26,773 nt of DNA, from positions 1 to 26,773 of the forward strand of contig CAJUJG010000050.1 in NCBI GenBank assembly GCA_910586715.1, written 5' to 3'. Positions 6,471 to 13,568 of this stretch are shown here, piece after piece. The notes under the pieces are model-generated. The model did not search any database. It was not told the origin of the DNA and was given only the letters and a program-made list of their open reading frames with translations. Position numbers and translations under genes: made by a program. Origin of the DNA: an uncultured Lachnospiraceae bacterium (GTDB lineage Bacteria; Bacillota; Clostridia; Lachnospirales; Lachnospiraceae). How positions within the stretch are numbered: position 1 is the stretch's first letter; each line of letters opens with the position of its first letter.

Positions 6471-8921
6471 ATGCCTAAAAAACCAATTATTGACAAGGAA
6501 ATGTTTAAGCGCAGTGTTTTGTACAACGTAAAGACGCTGTACAGAAAGAGCATTGAGGAAGCGACAGACCAACAGATTTTCCAGGCAGTTTCATATGCCG
6601 TGAAGGATATGATTGTGGACAACTGGATTAAGACGCAGGAGGCGTATGACGAAAAGGATCCGAAGATTGTTTATTATATGTCCATGGAGTTTTTGATGGG
6701 ACGTGCACTTGGCAACAACATGATTAACCTGATGGCATATAAGGAGTTCAGCGAAGCGCTCGAGGAGCTTGGTCTTGACGTTAACGTGGTAGAGGATCAG
6801 GAGCCTGATGCAGCGCTTGGAAACGGCGGTCTTGGCAGACTTGCGGCTTGTTTCTTAGACTCGCTTGCAACACTCGGCTATTCTGCATACGGGTGCGGTA
6901 TCCGTTACCGTTATGGTATGTTTAAGCAGGAAATCCGCGACGGCTTCCAAAGAGAAGTACCCGACGACTGGCTTAGGGACGGCAATCCGTTTGAGTTAAG
7001 ACGCCCTGAGTATACAAAGGTGATTAAGTTTGGCGGAAATGTGGCTTGCAGGGATGAGAACGGCAGAATGATGTGGTATCAGGAAAATTACCAGTCTGTA
7101 AAGGCTGTTCCTTATGATTTGCCGATTGTCGGATATGGAAACGGCATTGTCGATACGCTTCGCGTTTGGGACGCAGAGCCGATGGACTGCTTTAGTCTTG
7201 ACTCGTTTGACAAGGGTGATTATCAGAAGGCAGTAGAGCAGACAAACCTTGCAAGAAATATCGTTGAGGTGCTTTATCCGAACGACAATCACGTATCCGG
7301 TAAGGAGCTTCGTTTAAAACAGCAGTATTTCTTTATTTCAGCTTCCGTGCAGACAGCGATTGAGAAATATATGTCAAAGCATGACGACATTCACAAATTC
7401 TACGAGAAGGTAACATTCCAGCTCAATGATACGCATCCGACGGTTGCGATTGCGGAGCTGATGCGTATTTTGCTTGATGAGTACGGCTTGGAGTGGGATG
7501 AGGCATGGGAGATTACGACAAAGACCTGTGCATACACAAACCACACGATTATGGCGGAGGCGCTTGAGAAGTGGCCCGTTGATTTGTTCCAAAGACTGCT
7601 TCCGAGAATTTACCAGATTGTTGAGGAAATTAACCGCCGCTTCCTGTTAGACATTGTAAACAGGTATCCGGAACCGGCGGACAAGATTAAGAAGATGGCA
7701 ATTATCTCTGACGGTCAGGTGAAGATGGCGCATTTGGCGATTGTTGCAGGATACAGTGTCAACGGTGTGGCAAGGCTTCATACGGAAATTCTCAAAAATC
7801 AGGAATTGAAAGATTTCTATGAGATGTTCCCGGCGAAGTTCAATAATAAGACAAACGGCATTACGCAGAGACGTTTCCTTCTTCATGCAAACCCGCTGCT
7901 TGCGGACTGGGTTACGAATAAGGTTGGCGAGGACTGGATTGTGGACCTTCCGGTGATTGAGGGGATTGCGAAGTACGCTGACAGCCCGGCGGCACAGAAA
8001 GATTTTATGGAAATTAAGCGTAAGAACAAGGTGCGTCTTGCAAAATATATCAAAGAGCACAATGGTATTGACGTTGATCCGGATTCGATTTTTGACGTAC
8101 AGGTGAAGAGACTGCATGAGTATAAGAGACAGCTTTTAAATATTTTGCATGTAATGTATTTGTATAACCAAATGAAGGCAAATCCGAGCATGGAATTTTA
8201 TCCGCGAACCTTTATTTTCGGTGCGAAGGCGGCTGCAGGCTATAAGAACGCGAAGCTGACAATCAAGCTGATTAACGCGGTTGCGGATAAGATTAACAAC
8301 GACCCTGCGATTAAGAACCGGATTAAGGTTGTGTTTATTGAAAACTACAGGGTTTCCAATGCGGAGCTGATTTTTGCGGCTGCTGATGTTTCCGAGCAGA
8401 TTTCTACGGCGTCCAAGGAGGCGAGCGGTACGGGTAACATGAAGTTTATGCTCAATGGTGCCCTGACACTTGGTACGATGGACGGCGCAAATGTGGAAAT
8501 CGTTGAGGAGGTTGGACTGGAGAACGCGTTTATTTTTGGCTTGAGCTCTGACGAGGTTATCAGATTTGAAAATCACGGCGGCTATAATCCGATGGATATT
8601 TACAATCACGACGCGGAGATTAAGAAGGTTGTTGACCAGCTTGTGGACGGCACTTATGCAAACGACAGGGAATTGTTCAGGAGTCTTTACAATTCGCTGC
8701 TGAATACGATTGACACGGATAAGGCGGACCGTTACTTTATCTTGAAAGATTTCCGTTCTTATGCGGAAGCGCATCAGAGAGTGGAGAAGGCTTATAAAAA
8801 TACAAGCGGCTGGGCAAAGAGCGCAATGCTCAATGTGGCAAAGGTCGGCAAGTTCACATCTGACAGAACGATTCAGGAGTATGTCGATGATATTTGGCAC
8901 CTTGATAAGGTAGAGATATAA
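6471..8921 (+). CDS. glgP: Glycogen/alpha-glucan phosphorylase
   Basis: Cytoplasmic pyridoxal-phosphate enzyme that releases glucose 1-phosphate from the non-reducing ends of glycogen or maltodextrin. At 816 residues it has the bacterial GlgP/MalP length. Conserved blocks are ALGNGGLGRLAACFLDSLAT, NDTHPTVAIAELMRILLDE, NHTIMAEALEKWPVDLF, QVKRLHEYKRQLLN and the cofactor site ASGTGNMKFMLNGA, where Lys658 forms the Schiff base; GTMDGANVE follows. The ATG at 6471 has GGGGAGG 7 bp upstream. It has its own promoter and is not next to other glycogen genes here. The pyrK promoter overlaps its last codons. Glycogen and maltodextrin phosphorylases cannot be told apart from these motifs alone. Confidence 0.96.
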   Translation: MPKKPIIDKEMFKRSVLYNVKTLYRKSIEEATDQQIFQAVSYAVKDMIVDNWIKTQEAYDEKDPKIVYYMSMEFLMGRALGNNMINLMAYKEFSEALEELGLDVNVVEDQEPDAALGNGGLGRLAACFLDSLATLGYSAYGCGIRYRYGMFKQEIRDGFQREVPDDWLRDGNPFELRRPEYTKVIKFGGNVACRDENGRMMWYQENYQSVKAVPYDLPIVGYGNGIVDTLRVWDAEPMDCFSLDSFDKGDYQKAVEQTNLARNIVEVLYPNDNHVSGKELRLKQQYFFISASVQTAIEKYMSKHDDIHKFYEKVTFQLNDTHPTVAIAELMRILLDEYGLEWDEAWEITTKTCAYTNHTIMAEALEKWPVDLFQRLLPRIYQIVEEINRRFLLDIVNRYPEPADKIKKMAIISDGQVKMAHLAIVAGYSVNGVARLHTEILKNQELKDFYEMFPAKFNNKTNGITQRRFLLHANPLLADWVTNKVGEDWIVDLPVIEGIAKYADSPAAQKDFMEIKRKNKVRLAKYIKEHNGIDVDPDSIFDVQVKRLHEYKRQLLNILHVMYLYNQMKANPSMEFYPRTFIFGAKAAAGYKNAKLTIKLINAVADKINNDPAIKNRIKVVFIENYRVSNAELIFAAADVSEQISTASKEASGTGNMKFMLNGALTLGTMDGANVEIVEEVGLENAFIFGLSSDEVIRFENHGGYNPMDIYNHDAEIKKVVDQLVDGTYANDRELFRSLYNSLLNTIDTDKADRYFILKDFRSYAEAHQRVEKAYKNTSGWAKSAMLNVAKVGKFTSDRTIQEYVDDIWHLDKVEI

Positions 8922-8922
8922 T
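8894..8922 (+). promoter_or_regulatory. Sigma-A promoter of pyrK-pyrD inside the glgP end
   Basis: -35 TTGGCA (8894-8899), 17-bp spacer, -10 TATAAT (8917-8922), overlapping the last codons and stop of glgP. The predicted start near 8929 sits on the 12-base palindrome AAATCATGATTT (8929-8940), a possible operator. Confidence 0.75.
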
Positions 8923-8940
8923 AGTTAGAAATCATGATTT

Positions 8941-8973
8941 AGAAATGCAAGTCTTCGGGCTTGCATTTCTTTC
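8941..8973 (+). terminator. Terminator-like hairpin in the pyrK leader, possible attenuator
   Basis: A 13-bp stem (8941-8953 with 8958-8970; AGAAATGCAAG and its exact complement, extended by U-G and C-G) closed by a UUCG tetraloop, with a U-rich but broken 3' side. It lies after the glgP stop but also downstream of the pyrK promoter, so it could end glgP transcripts, attenuate pyrKD, or both. No PyrR-binding sequence was recognised. Confidence 0.65.
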
Positions 8974-9001
8974 ACGCTATATGAATAAAGGAGGGAATAT
9001 C

Positions 9002-9784
9002 TTGGAACAGAAGAAAAAGGAAAAGGCGGTTGTTTACAGGCAGACGCAGAGGGCAACCGGGGTTTTCGATATGTGGATAGAGACCTCGATTGCAAAGCAG
9101 GCGCGGCCGGGGCAGTTTATCAGTGTATATACGCAGAACCAGTCGACGCTTTTACCACGTCCGATTAGTGTTTGTGAGACGGACAAGGAAAAGGGAAGGC
9201 TTCGGATTGTTTACCGCGTGGCAGGAACAGGTACAAAAGAGTTTTCCGCATACAAGTCAGGGCATCAGATTGATGTCTTAGGTCCGCTTGGAAATGGGTT
9301 TCCGCTTGAGGAGGCAAAAGGAAAAAGGGTGTTTTTTGTTGGCGGCGGTATCGGGATTCCGCCCATGCTGGAGCTTGCAAAGGCGATTACAGATGCAGTG
9401 TCGAAGGACATTCTTCTCGGCTACAGGAACAATGAGCTTTTTTTGGCGGAGGATTTGAAAAAGTGCGGGAACGTGCATATTGCGACGGAGGACGGGAGCG
9501 TTGGAACAAAAGGTACTGTGATGGACGCGATTGCGGCGAACGGGTTGAATGCAGATATTATTTTTGCTTGCGGACCGATGCCGATGCTGCGCGCGATAAA
9601 GCAGTATGCAAAAGAACGGGATATTCCGGCGTATATTTCGCTTGAGGAGCGCATGGCGTGCGGTGTCGGGGCGTGTCTTGGGTGCGTGGTAAAGACGAAG
9701 GAAATCGATCATCATTCCCATGTAAACAACGCGCGGATTTGCACGGACGGTCCGGTCTATTTGGCAGAAAGGGTGGAAATATGA
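9002..9784 (+). CDS. pyrK: Dihydroorotate dehydrogenase B, electron transfer subunit
   Basis: Iron-sulfur flavoprotein that passes electrons from PyrD to NAD+ in pyrimidine synthesis (class 1B enzyme, PyrD2-PyrK2). The 260 residues match the family. It has a ferredoxin-reductase FAD domain with LLPRPISV, a nucleotide domain with GGGIGIPPM and CGPMPML, and a C-terminal [2Fe-2S] cluster set with Cys220, Cys225, Cys228 and Cys247 (ACGVGACLGCVVKT, then RICTDGPVY). I chose the TTG at 9002 because a perfect AAAGGAGG ends 7 bp before it; the ATG at 8981 overlaps that ribosome site. Its stop overlaps the pyrD start by 4 bp (ATGA), so the two are translationally coupled. Other pyr genes are not in the window. 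Confidence 0.94.
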   Translation: MEQKKKEKAVVYRQTQRATGVFDMWIETSIAKQARPGQFISVYTQNQSTLLPRPISVCETDKEKGRLRIVYRVAGTGTKEFSAYKSGHQIDVLGPLGNGFPLEEAKGKRVFFVGGGIGIPPMLELAKAITDAVSKDILLGYRNNELFLAEDLKKCGNVHIATEDGSVGTKGTVMDAIAANGLNADIIFACGPMPMLRAIKQYAKERDIPAYISLEERMACGVGACLGCVVKTKEIDHHSHVNNARICTDGPVYLAERVEI

Positions 9785-10686
9785 TAAATACAAAGGTCAA
9801 TATTGCAGGCGTGGAACTCAAAAATCCCGTGATGACGGCGTCGGGGACGTTCGGTTCGGGAATGGAATATGCGGAATTCGTCGATTTGAACAAGCTTGGT
9901 GCGGTGGTCACAAAGGGCGTGGCAAATGTGCCGTGGGAGGGCAATCCGACGCCGCGCGTGTGTGAAACATACGGCGGAATGTTAAATGCAATTGGGTTGC
10001 AAAATCCGGGGATTGACGTGTTTATTGAGAGGGATATTCCGTTTTTGAAGCAGTTTGACACGAAAATTGTTGTCAACGTATGCGGACGTTCGGCGGCAGA
10101 TTATGTGGAAGTTGTGGAAAAGCTTTCCGACCAGCCGGTTGATTTGCTGGAAATCAACGTTTCCTGTCCAAATGTAAAGCATGGGGGCATTGCGTTCGGA
10201 CAGGATCCGAAGTGCTTGTCTGAGATTACGAAGGAAATTAAGGCAAAGGCAAAGCAGCCGATTATCATGAAGCTTTCACCGAACGTGACGGATATTACGG
10301 AAATGGCAAAGGCAGCGGAGGAGGCGGGCAGTGATGCCGTTTCCTTGATTAATACGTTAACGGGAATGAAGATTGATATACACAAACGTACGTTTGCACT
10401 TGCGAACAAGACGGGCGGATTGTCGGGACCTGCGATAAAGCCTGTGGCGGTGCGCATGGTGTATCAGGTGGCAAATGCCGTGAAAATTCCGATTATTGGT
10501 ATGGGCGGCATTGCGAATGCGGAGGACGCGGTTGAGTTTCTGCTTGCGGGAGCGACAGGCGTTGCAGTGGGTGCGATGAATTTTGTCAATCCGTATGCGA
10601 CAGTCGAGGTCGCGGACGGGATTGCGGAATATATGAAAACATACGGAATTGAAGACCTTACGGAGATAATTGGCAGTGTAAAGTAA
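9781..10686 (+). CDS. pyrD: Dihydroorotate dehydrogenase B, catalytic subunit
   Basis: FMN enzyme oxidising dihydroorotate to orotate, the fourth step of UMP synthesis. The 301-residue TIM barrel carries TASGTFGSG near the N-terminus, NPTPRVCET, NAIGLQNPG, the catalytic loop INVSCPNVKHGG with Cys129 (the Cys base of class 1 enzymes), SLINTLTGM, KTGGLSGPAIKP and the FMN-phosphate loops GMGGI and GATGVAVG. Pairing with pyrK identifies class 1B. The ATG lies inside the pyrK stop region, the usual coupled arrangement. The stop codon overlaps the -35 element of the next gene's promoter. Confidence 0.96.
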   Translation: MINTKVNIAGVELKNPVMTASGTFGSGMEYAEFVDLNKLGAVVTKGVANVPWEGNPTPRVCETYGGMLNAIGLQNPGIDVFIERDIPFLKQFDTKIVVNVCGRSAADYVEVVEKLSDQPVDLLEINVSCPNVKHGGIAFGQDPKCLSEITKEIKAKAKQPIIMKLSPNVTDITEMAKAAEEAGSDAVSLINTLTGMKIDIHKRTFALANKTGGLSGPAIKPVAVRMVYQVANAVKIPIIGMGGIANAEDAVEFLLAGATGVAVGAMNFVNPYATVEVADGIAEYMKTYGIEDLTEIIGSVK

Positions 10687-10712
10687 TATTTGAGCCCTCT
10701 CGGACATACACT
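10684..10712 (+). promoter_or_regulatory. Sigma-E (mother-cell) promoter of sipL
   Basis: -35 TAATATT (10684-10690) fits the sigma-E pattern KMATATT. After exactly 14 bp comes -10 CATACACT (10705-10712), which fits CATAYAHT. The -35 overlaps the pyrD stop codon. sipL of Clostridioides difficile is a sigma-E gene, so motif and gene identity support each other. Predicted transcription starts near 10719. Confidence 0.75.
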
Positions 10713-10750
10713 TAACTACTAGGAGATAGAAGGATGGATATGGGAGGGCT
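10693..10750 (+). promoter_or_regulatory. Long-range hairpin masking the sipL ribosome site in read-through RNA
   Basis: AGCCCTC (10693-10699) is complementary to GAGGGCT (10744-10750), extendable by a wobble and a C-G pair. The right arm includes the sipL Shine-Dalgarno GGGAGGG and is followed by TTTT. The left arm lies upstream of the predicted sigma-E start, so only RNA continuing from pyrD could form it. The loop of over 40 nt makes stability uncertain. Confidence 0.35.
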
Positions 10751-10755
10751 TTTCT

Positions 10756-12327
10756 ATGGAGCTTTTGAAAAAGAATATTCACACCGAACGGATAAAGGCA
10801 AAAGCACTTTTGCAGATACCACTCGAGGAGGACGTCAATGTTTCGGACACTAAGCCTGATGTGGCGCGTATTGTCTGCTGCAGCGGGCGCGTGAAGGTCG
10901 ATGAAATTAAGATGGGAATGAACAAAATTTGGGTGAAGGGCAGATTGGAATTTCAGGTGATGTACCAAGCGGAGGGTGCAGGCGCCGACCTTTCCGGTAT
11001 GGAGGGGGAAATTCCGTTTATGGAGGAAATTTACCTTGATAAGATGGAGGGGCAGGATCGTGTAATCTGCAAGGCGCAGCTTGACGACTTGCGTGTGCAG
11101 ATTATCAACTCGAGAAAGCTCAATGTGCAGGCGGTAATCAGCCTTGAGCCGAAGGTAGAGGAAACAGTGTCCGAGGAAATCTGTACGGAGCTTGAAGGGC
11201 TTGAAACAAGCGGAATGGAAGGCGGTTTGGAGTATCGCAAAAAGAAGCTGGATTATCTTGAAACCGTGGTAAAGAAGCGGGATTTGCTGCGCATTCATGA
11301 AGAAACGAAGCTTCCGGCGGGAATGCCGGATATGGGGACTGCGATTTGGAAAAGTATGGATATTGCACAAATCAGTTTTAAGGCAACGGATGAAAAGCTT
11401 GCGGTAAACGGTGAAATGAATGTCTTTGTGGTGTACCGCGAGGATAGTTCGGATAAGATCAACTGGTATGAAGCAACGGTGCCGTTTAGCGGAAACGTTG
11501 AATGTCAAAACAGCCGCGAGGGAATGCTTGCGGACGTTTCTTACGACATCGGGCATGAGGAAATCAGTATCCGCGATGATTCGGACGGGGAGCCGCGCAT
11601 CATCGGGATTGAGGCGGCGCTTGAGCTGGAAATCAAGCTTTACGAGCGGGAACAGGAGCAGGTTGTCGCAGATGTGTATGGGGTGAGCTGCGATGTCAAC
11701 GCGGTCACGGACAATCGCAGTTTCCGCGATTTGTTAGCGGATATGAATATCGAGGAAAAGCTGGCGCGCAACATCAAGCTTGAGGATTCGGAGAGCAAGG
11801 CGCTGCAAATCTGCCACTGCAATGCGCGTGCCGTGATTGAGGACATTGTGTTTGAGCAGAATGAAGCACGGATAACGGGTGCGGTAGAGTTAAAGATTTT
11901 ATATACGACGAGTGCGGAGGGGCAGGCGATTTGCTCCGTGCATGACAGTCTGCCATTTGAGATTACAAGAGAGCTTGAGGGCGTGGATAGCGCGGATATT
12001 GAGCAGTATACGACGGACGTGCAGCTTACGCAGCAGAATGTCAGTATTAAGGACAGCACGCAGCTTGAGTGGCGCGGTATGCTGAATATCCGTTTGCTGA
12101 TTTATGAGAGCAGGAGTGAGGCGATTTTGGCGGATTTGAAGCTTTCGCCGATACCGCCCGAGGTGCTTGAGGGACTGCCGGGATTTGCGATTTATTATGT
12201 AAATAATGGCGATTCGCTTTGGCAGATTGGAAAGAAATATTATGTGAGCGTGGAGCGCATTAAGGAGATTAATAATCTGACGGACGATGTGATTCAGGCG
12301 GGCGACAGATTGTTGATTGTGAAATAG
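10756..12327 (+). CDS. sipL: SipL-like spore morphogenesis protein (SPOCS + LysM)
   Basis: Mother-cell protein of the spore coat basement layer. In C. difficile SipL binds the ATPase SpoIVA through its LysM domain and is needed for coat attachment. This protein has 523 residues, like SipL, is soluble without a signal peptide, and is rich in acidic beta-strand segments characteristic of DUF3794/SPOCS regions (for example LPAGMPDMGTAIW near 190 and IPLEEDVNVSDTKPDVARIV near 22-42). It ends in one LysM domain at about 478-522 (YYVNNGDSLWQIGKKYYV, then INNLTDDVIQAGDRLLIV). The ATG follows GGGAGGG by 7 bp. It sits behind pyrKD without a true terminator but has its own sigma-E promoter. The function is transferred by architecture and context, and its presence implies a spore former. 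Confidence 0.88.
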   Translation: MELLKKNIHTERIKAKALLQIPLEEDVNVSDTKPDVARIVCCSGRVKVDEIKMGMNKIWVKGRLEFQVMYQAEGAGADLSGMEGEIPFMEEIYLDKMEGQDRVICKAQLDDLRVQIINSRKLNVQAVISLEPKVEETVSEEICTELEGLETSGMEGGLEYRKKKLDYLETVVKKRDLLRIHEETKLPAGMPDMGTAIWKSMDIAQISFKATDEKLAVNGEMNVFVVYREDSSDKINWYEATVPFSGNVECQNSREGMLADVSYDIGHEEISIRDDSDGEPRIIGIEAALELEIKLYEREQEQVVADVYGVSCDVNAVTDNRSFRDLLADMNIEEKLARNIKLEDSESKALQICHCNARAVIEDIVFEQNEARITGAVELKILYTTSAEGQAICSVHDSLPFEITRELEGVDSADIEQYTTDVQLTQQNVSIKDSTQLEWRGMLNIRLLIYESRSEAILADLKLSPIPPEVLEGLPGFAIYYVNNGDSLWQIGKKYYVSVERIKEINNLTDDVIQAGDRLLIVK

Positions 12328-12423
12328 TGAAAATCGAGTAGGGGAATAACTCTATTCCCTGCTCGCCGCGCGCCAATGCGTCGTCTCAGCGGTATACTTC
12401 CTTTGTATGGGGCTGTGCATAAA

Positions 12424-12463
12424 AAACAGGCAGAGAAATCAATTTGATTTTTCTGCCTGTTTT
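12424..12463 (-). terminator. Bidirectional terminator between convergent genes
   Basis: A near-perfect long stem (AAACAGGCAGAGAAATCAA at 12424-12442 with its complement at 12444-12462, one wobble pair). A run of six A on the left gives a U run for the leftward transcript, and TTTT on the right serves the rightward one. A second hairpin at 12335-12365 (CGAGTAGGGGAATA against TATTCCCTGCTCG, one bulge, no T run) directly follows the sipL stop. Confidence 0.85.
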
Positions 12464-12522
12464 GCATCGTCTAAAGCAATTATGTATATGATGTTAAATG
12501 CATGTGCGTTGGCACACGCTAT

Positions 12523-13209
12523 TTATTCTGTCTTAGAAACAACTGTTCCGTCTTCAGAGGTTGTAACCTTCTCCTCTTCCTGAGGCTTCATCAATTTGTC
12601 AAAGCCTTCAAGCACTGCGTCATAAGTACGCTTTGAGATGTCGGGAAGCTTTCCGCCCCAAGTCTTTTCTGCCTGCTCGTATCCCTTTAAGAACGCGTCG
12701 CGCATTTTCTCAAGGTTCTTTGAATCGCTTCCTGCAAGTGCAGTCGCAAACGAAAGAATACGCTCAGAAGTCTGTTTTACGCCCCAGTAGCCGTCCTCAG
12801 AGATGTCCTTCTGTGCCTGCGCCTTTGTCTCCGCGTCAACTGTGAAGTTGCCTTTTGCAAGGAATTTCCAAATGTTGTTTGCCGCGCCGAAAGTGTTTGT
12901 CTGCTTTGAGATCATGTCTTGTACAAGACTGGTAAGCTGTGCCTGGCGTTTCTCCTGATCAGCCTTTAACTGGGAGACAATTGCTTTTCGGTCATCCTCA
13001 GAGAGGGTTCTCTTGTCATAAACAGCAGCAGAGTTGCTGTTGGGTTTTGTGGTTTCTGTTTTGTCCGTTGTAGTATTGTTTTTATCGGTTGTTTCTGTAG
13101 TTGTCTTGTCTGTCTCCGGCTTCGTTGTGACAGGTGCCTTGTCCTTTGCTGTTGTACCGGCTGTATAGACATTGCTGATGTCGTTGCTGTTAATTCCTGT
13201 TACGCTCAT
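12523..13209 (-). CDS. Conserved clostridial protein of unknown function, motility-linked promoter
   Basis: 228 residues. The N-terminus (MSVTGINSNDISNVYTAG) leads into a low-complexity stretch rich in Thr, Lys, Asp and Glu at about 20-60, then a helical C-terminal domain with the block GYWGVKQTSERILSFA, a spaced DAFLKGYEQAEKTWGGKLP and TYDAVLEGFDKL. I recall similar C-termini in Lachnospiraceae proteins often labelled 'hydrogenase-4 component G' and in DUF5610-like proteins of flagellated bacteria; that label should not be read as hydrogenase function. No signal peptide or membrane segment. The start at 13209 has an AAGGAAGGG ribosome site; a longer in-frame start at 13305 does not. The sigma-D-like promoter about 105 bp upstream suggests co-regulation with flagella or chemotaxis. 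Role unknown. Confidence 0.8.
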   Translation of the reverse strand: MSVTGINSNDISNVYTAGTTAKDKAPVTTKPETDKTTTETTDKNNTTTDKTETTKPNSNSAAVYDKRTLSEDDRKAIVSQLKADQEKRQAQLTSLVQDMISKQTNTFGAANNIWKFLAKGNFTVDAETKAQAQKDISEDGYWGVKQTSERILSFATALAGSDSKNLEKMRDAFLKGYEQAEKTWGGKLPDISKRTYDAVLEGFDKLMKPQEEEKVTTSEDGTVVSKTE

Positions 13210-13313
13210 GGGTATCCCTTCCTTTCTAATATTGAACCATCCGTGGTTGCTTTTATGTTTCTGTATGTTGTCCGTATGATAAAAACAGAACAGGCATACT
13301 TTCATTTTATTGT

Positions 13314-13341
13314 ATATCGGCAGGTGTGGGGGAAAAGTTTA
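13314..13341 (-). promoter_or_regulatory. Sigma-D (FliA-type) promoter
   Basis: On the minus strand TAAA (13341-13338), a 16-bp spacer and GCCGATAT (13321-13314) match the motility sigma consensus TAAA-N14..16-GCCGATAT. It points at the leftward gene starting at 13209, with a leader of about 100 nt. Confidence 0.7.
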
Positions 13342-13406
13342 TAGTTGTAAATGATTTTTTTTGAAAAATTTTATTGGGTTTCCCGCAATTCTTTTTGCAA
13401 ATGGTG

Positions 13407-13435
13407 TTTCTATTTTGTATCAATAATGTTAGAAT
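13407..13435 (+). promoter_or_regulatory. Extended -10 promoter before the yebC stump and kinase gene
   Basis: TGT followed by TAGAAT (13430-13435) is a good extended -10; the -35 region TTTCTA (13407-13412) at 17 bp is weak. It would give a transcript starting near 13442 that carries the yebC stump and then the histidine kinase gene. Confidence 0.45.
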
Positions 13436-13470
13436 AGAAAAAAGAAATAAATAGGAAAAGAGGATAAATT

Positions 13471-13542
13471 ATGTCAGGACATTCAAAGTTTGCCAATATC
13501 AAACATAAGAAAGAAAAAAATATATTTTTAACAAAAGCGTAG
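13471..13542 (+). pseudogene. yebC: Truncated 5' end of yebC (YebC/PmpR family)
   Basis: A 23-codon reading frame with its own AAGAGGA ribosome site begins MSGHSKFANIKHKKEKN, the near-invariant N-terminus of YebC/PmpR/TACO1 proteins, normally about 240 residues. After Asn17 it reads IFLTKA and stops, where intact proteins continue DAAKGKIFTKI, so it looks as if about six codons were lost and the frame then ended. Nothing of the remaining 220 residues follows. It lies 26 bp before the kinase gene. It may be debris left when the kinase gene landed behind the yebC promoter, or it may now act as a short leader peptide. Confidence 0.85.
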
Positions 13543-13568
13543 TGTTTTTAGATAGTAGGTGATATGCG

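Noticed and set aside
8945..9001. Longer pyrK start at 8945 or 8981
   Set aside because: 8945 lies inside the hairpin stem and 8981 overlaps the Shine-Dalgarno; TTG 9002 is ideally placed.
10357..11556. Long minus-strand open frame of 399 codons opposite pyrD and sipL
   Set aside because: Antisense to two clearly recognised genes, rich in His/Arg/Leu as expected for a shadow frame, no ribosome site or domain.
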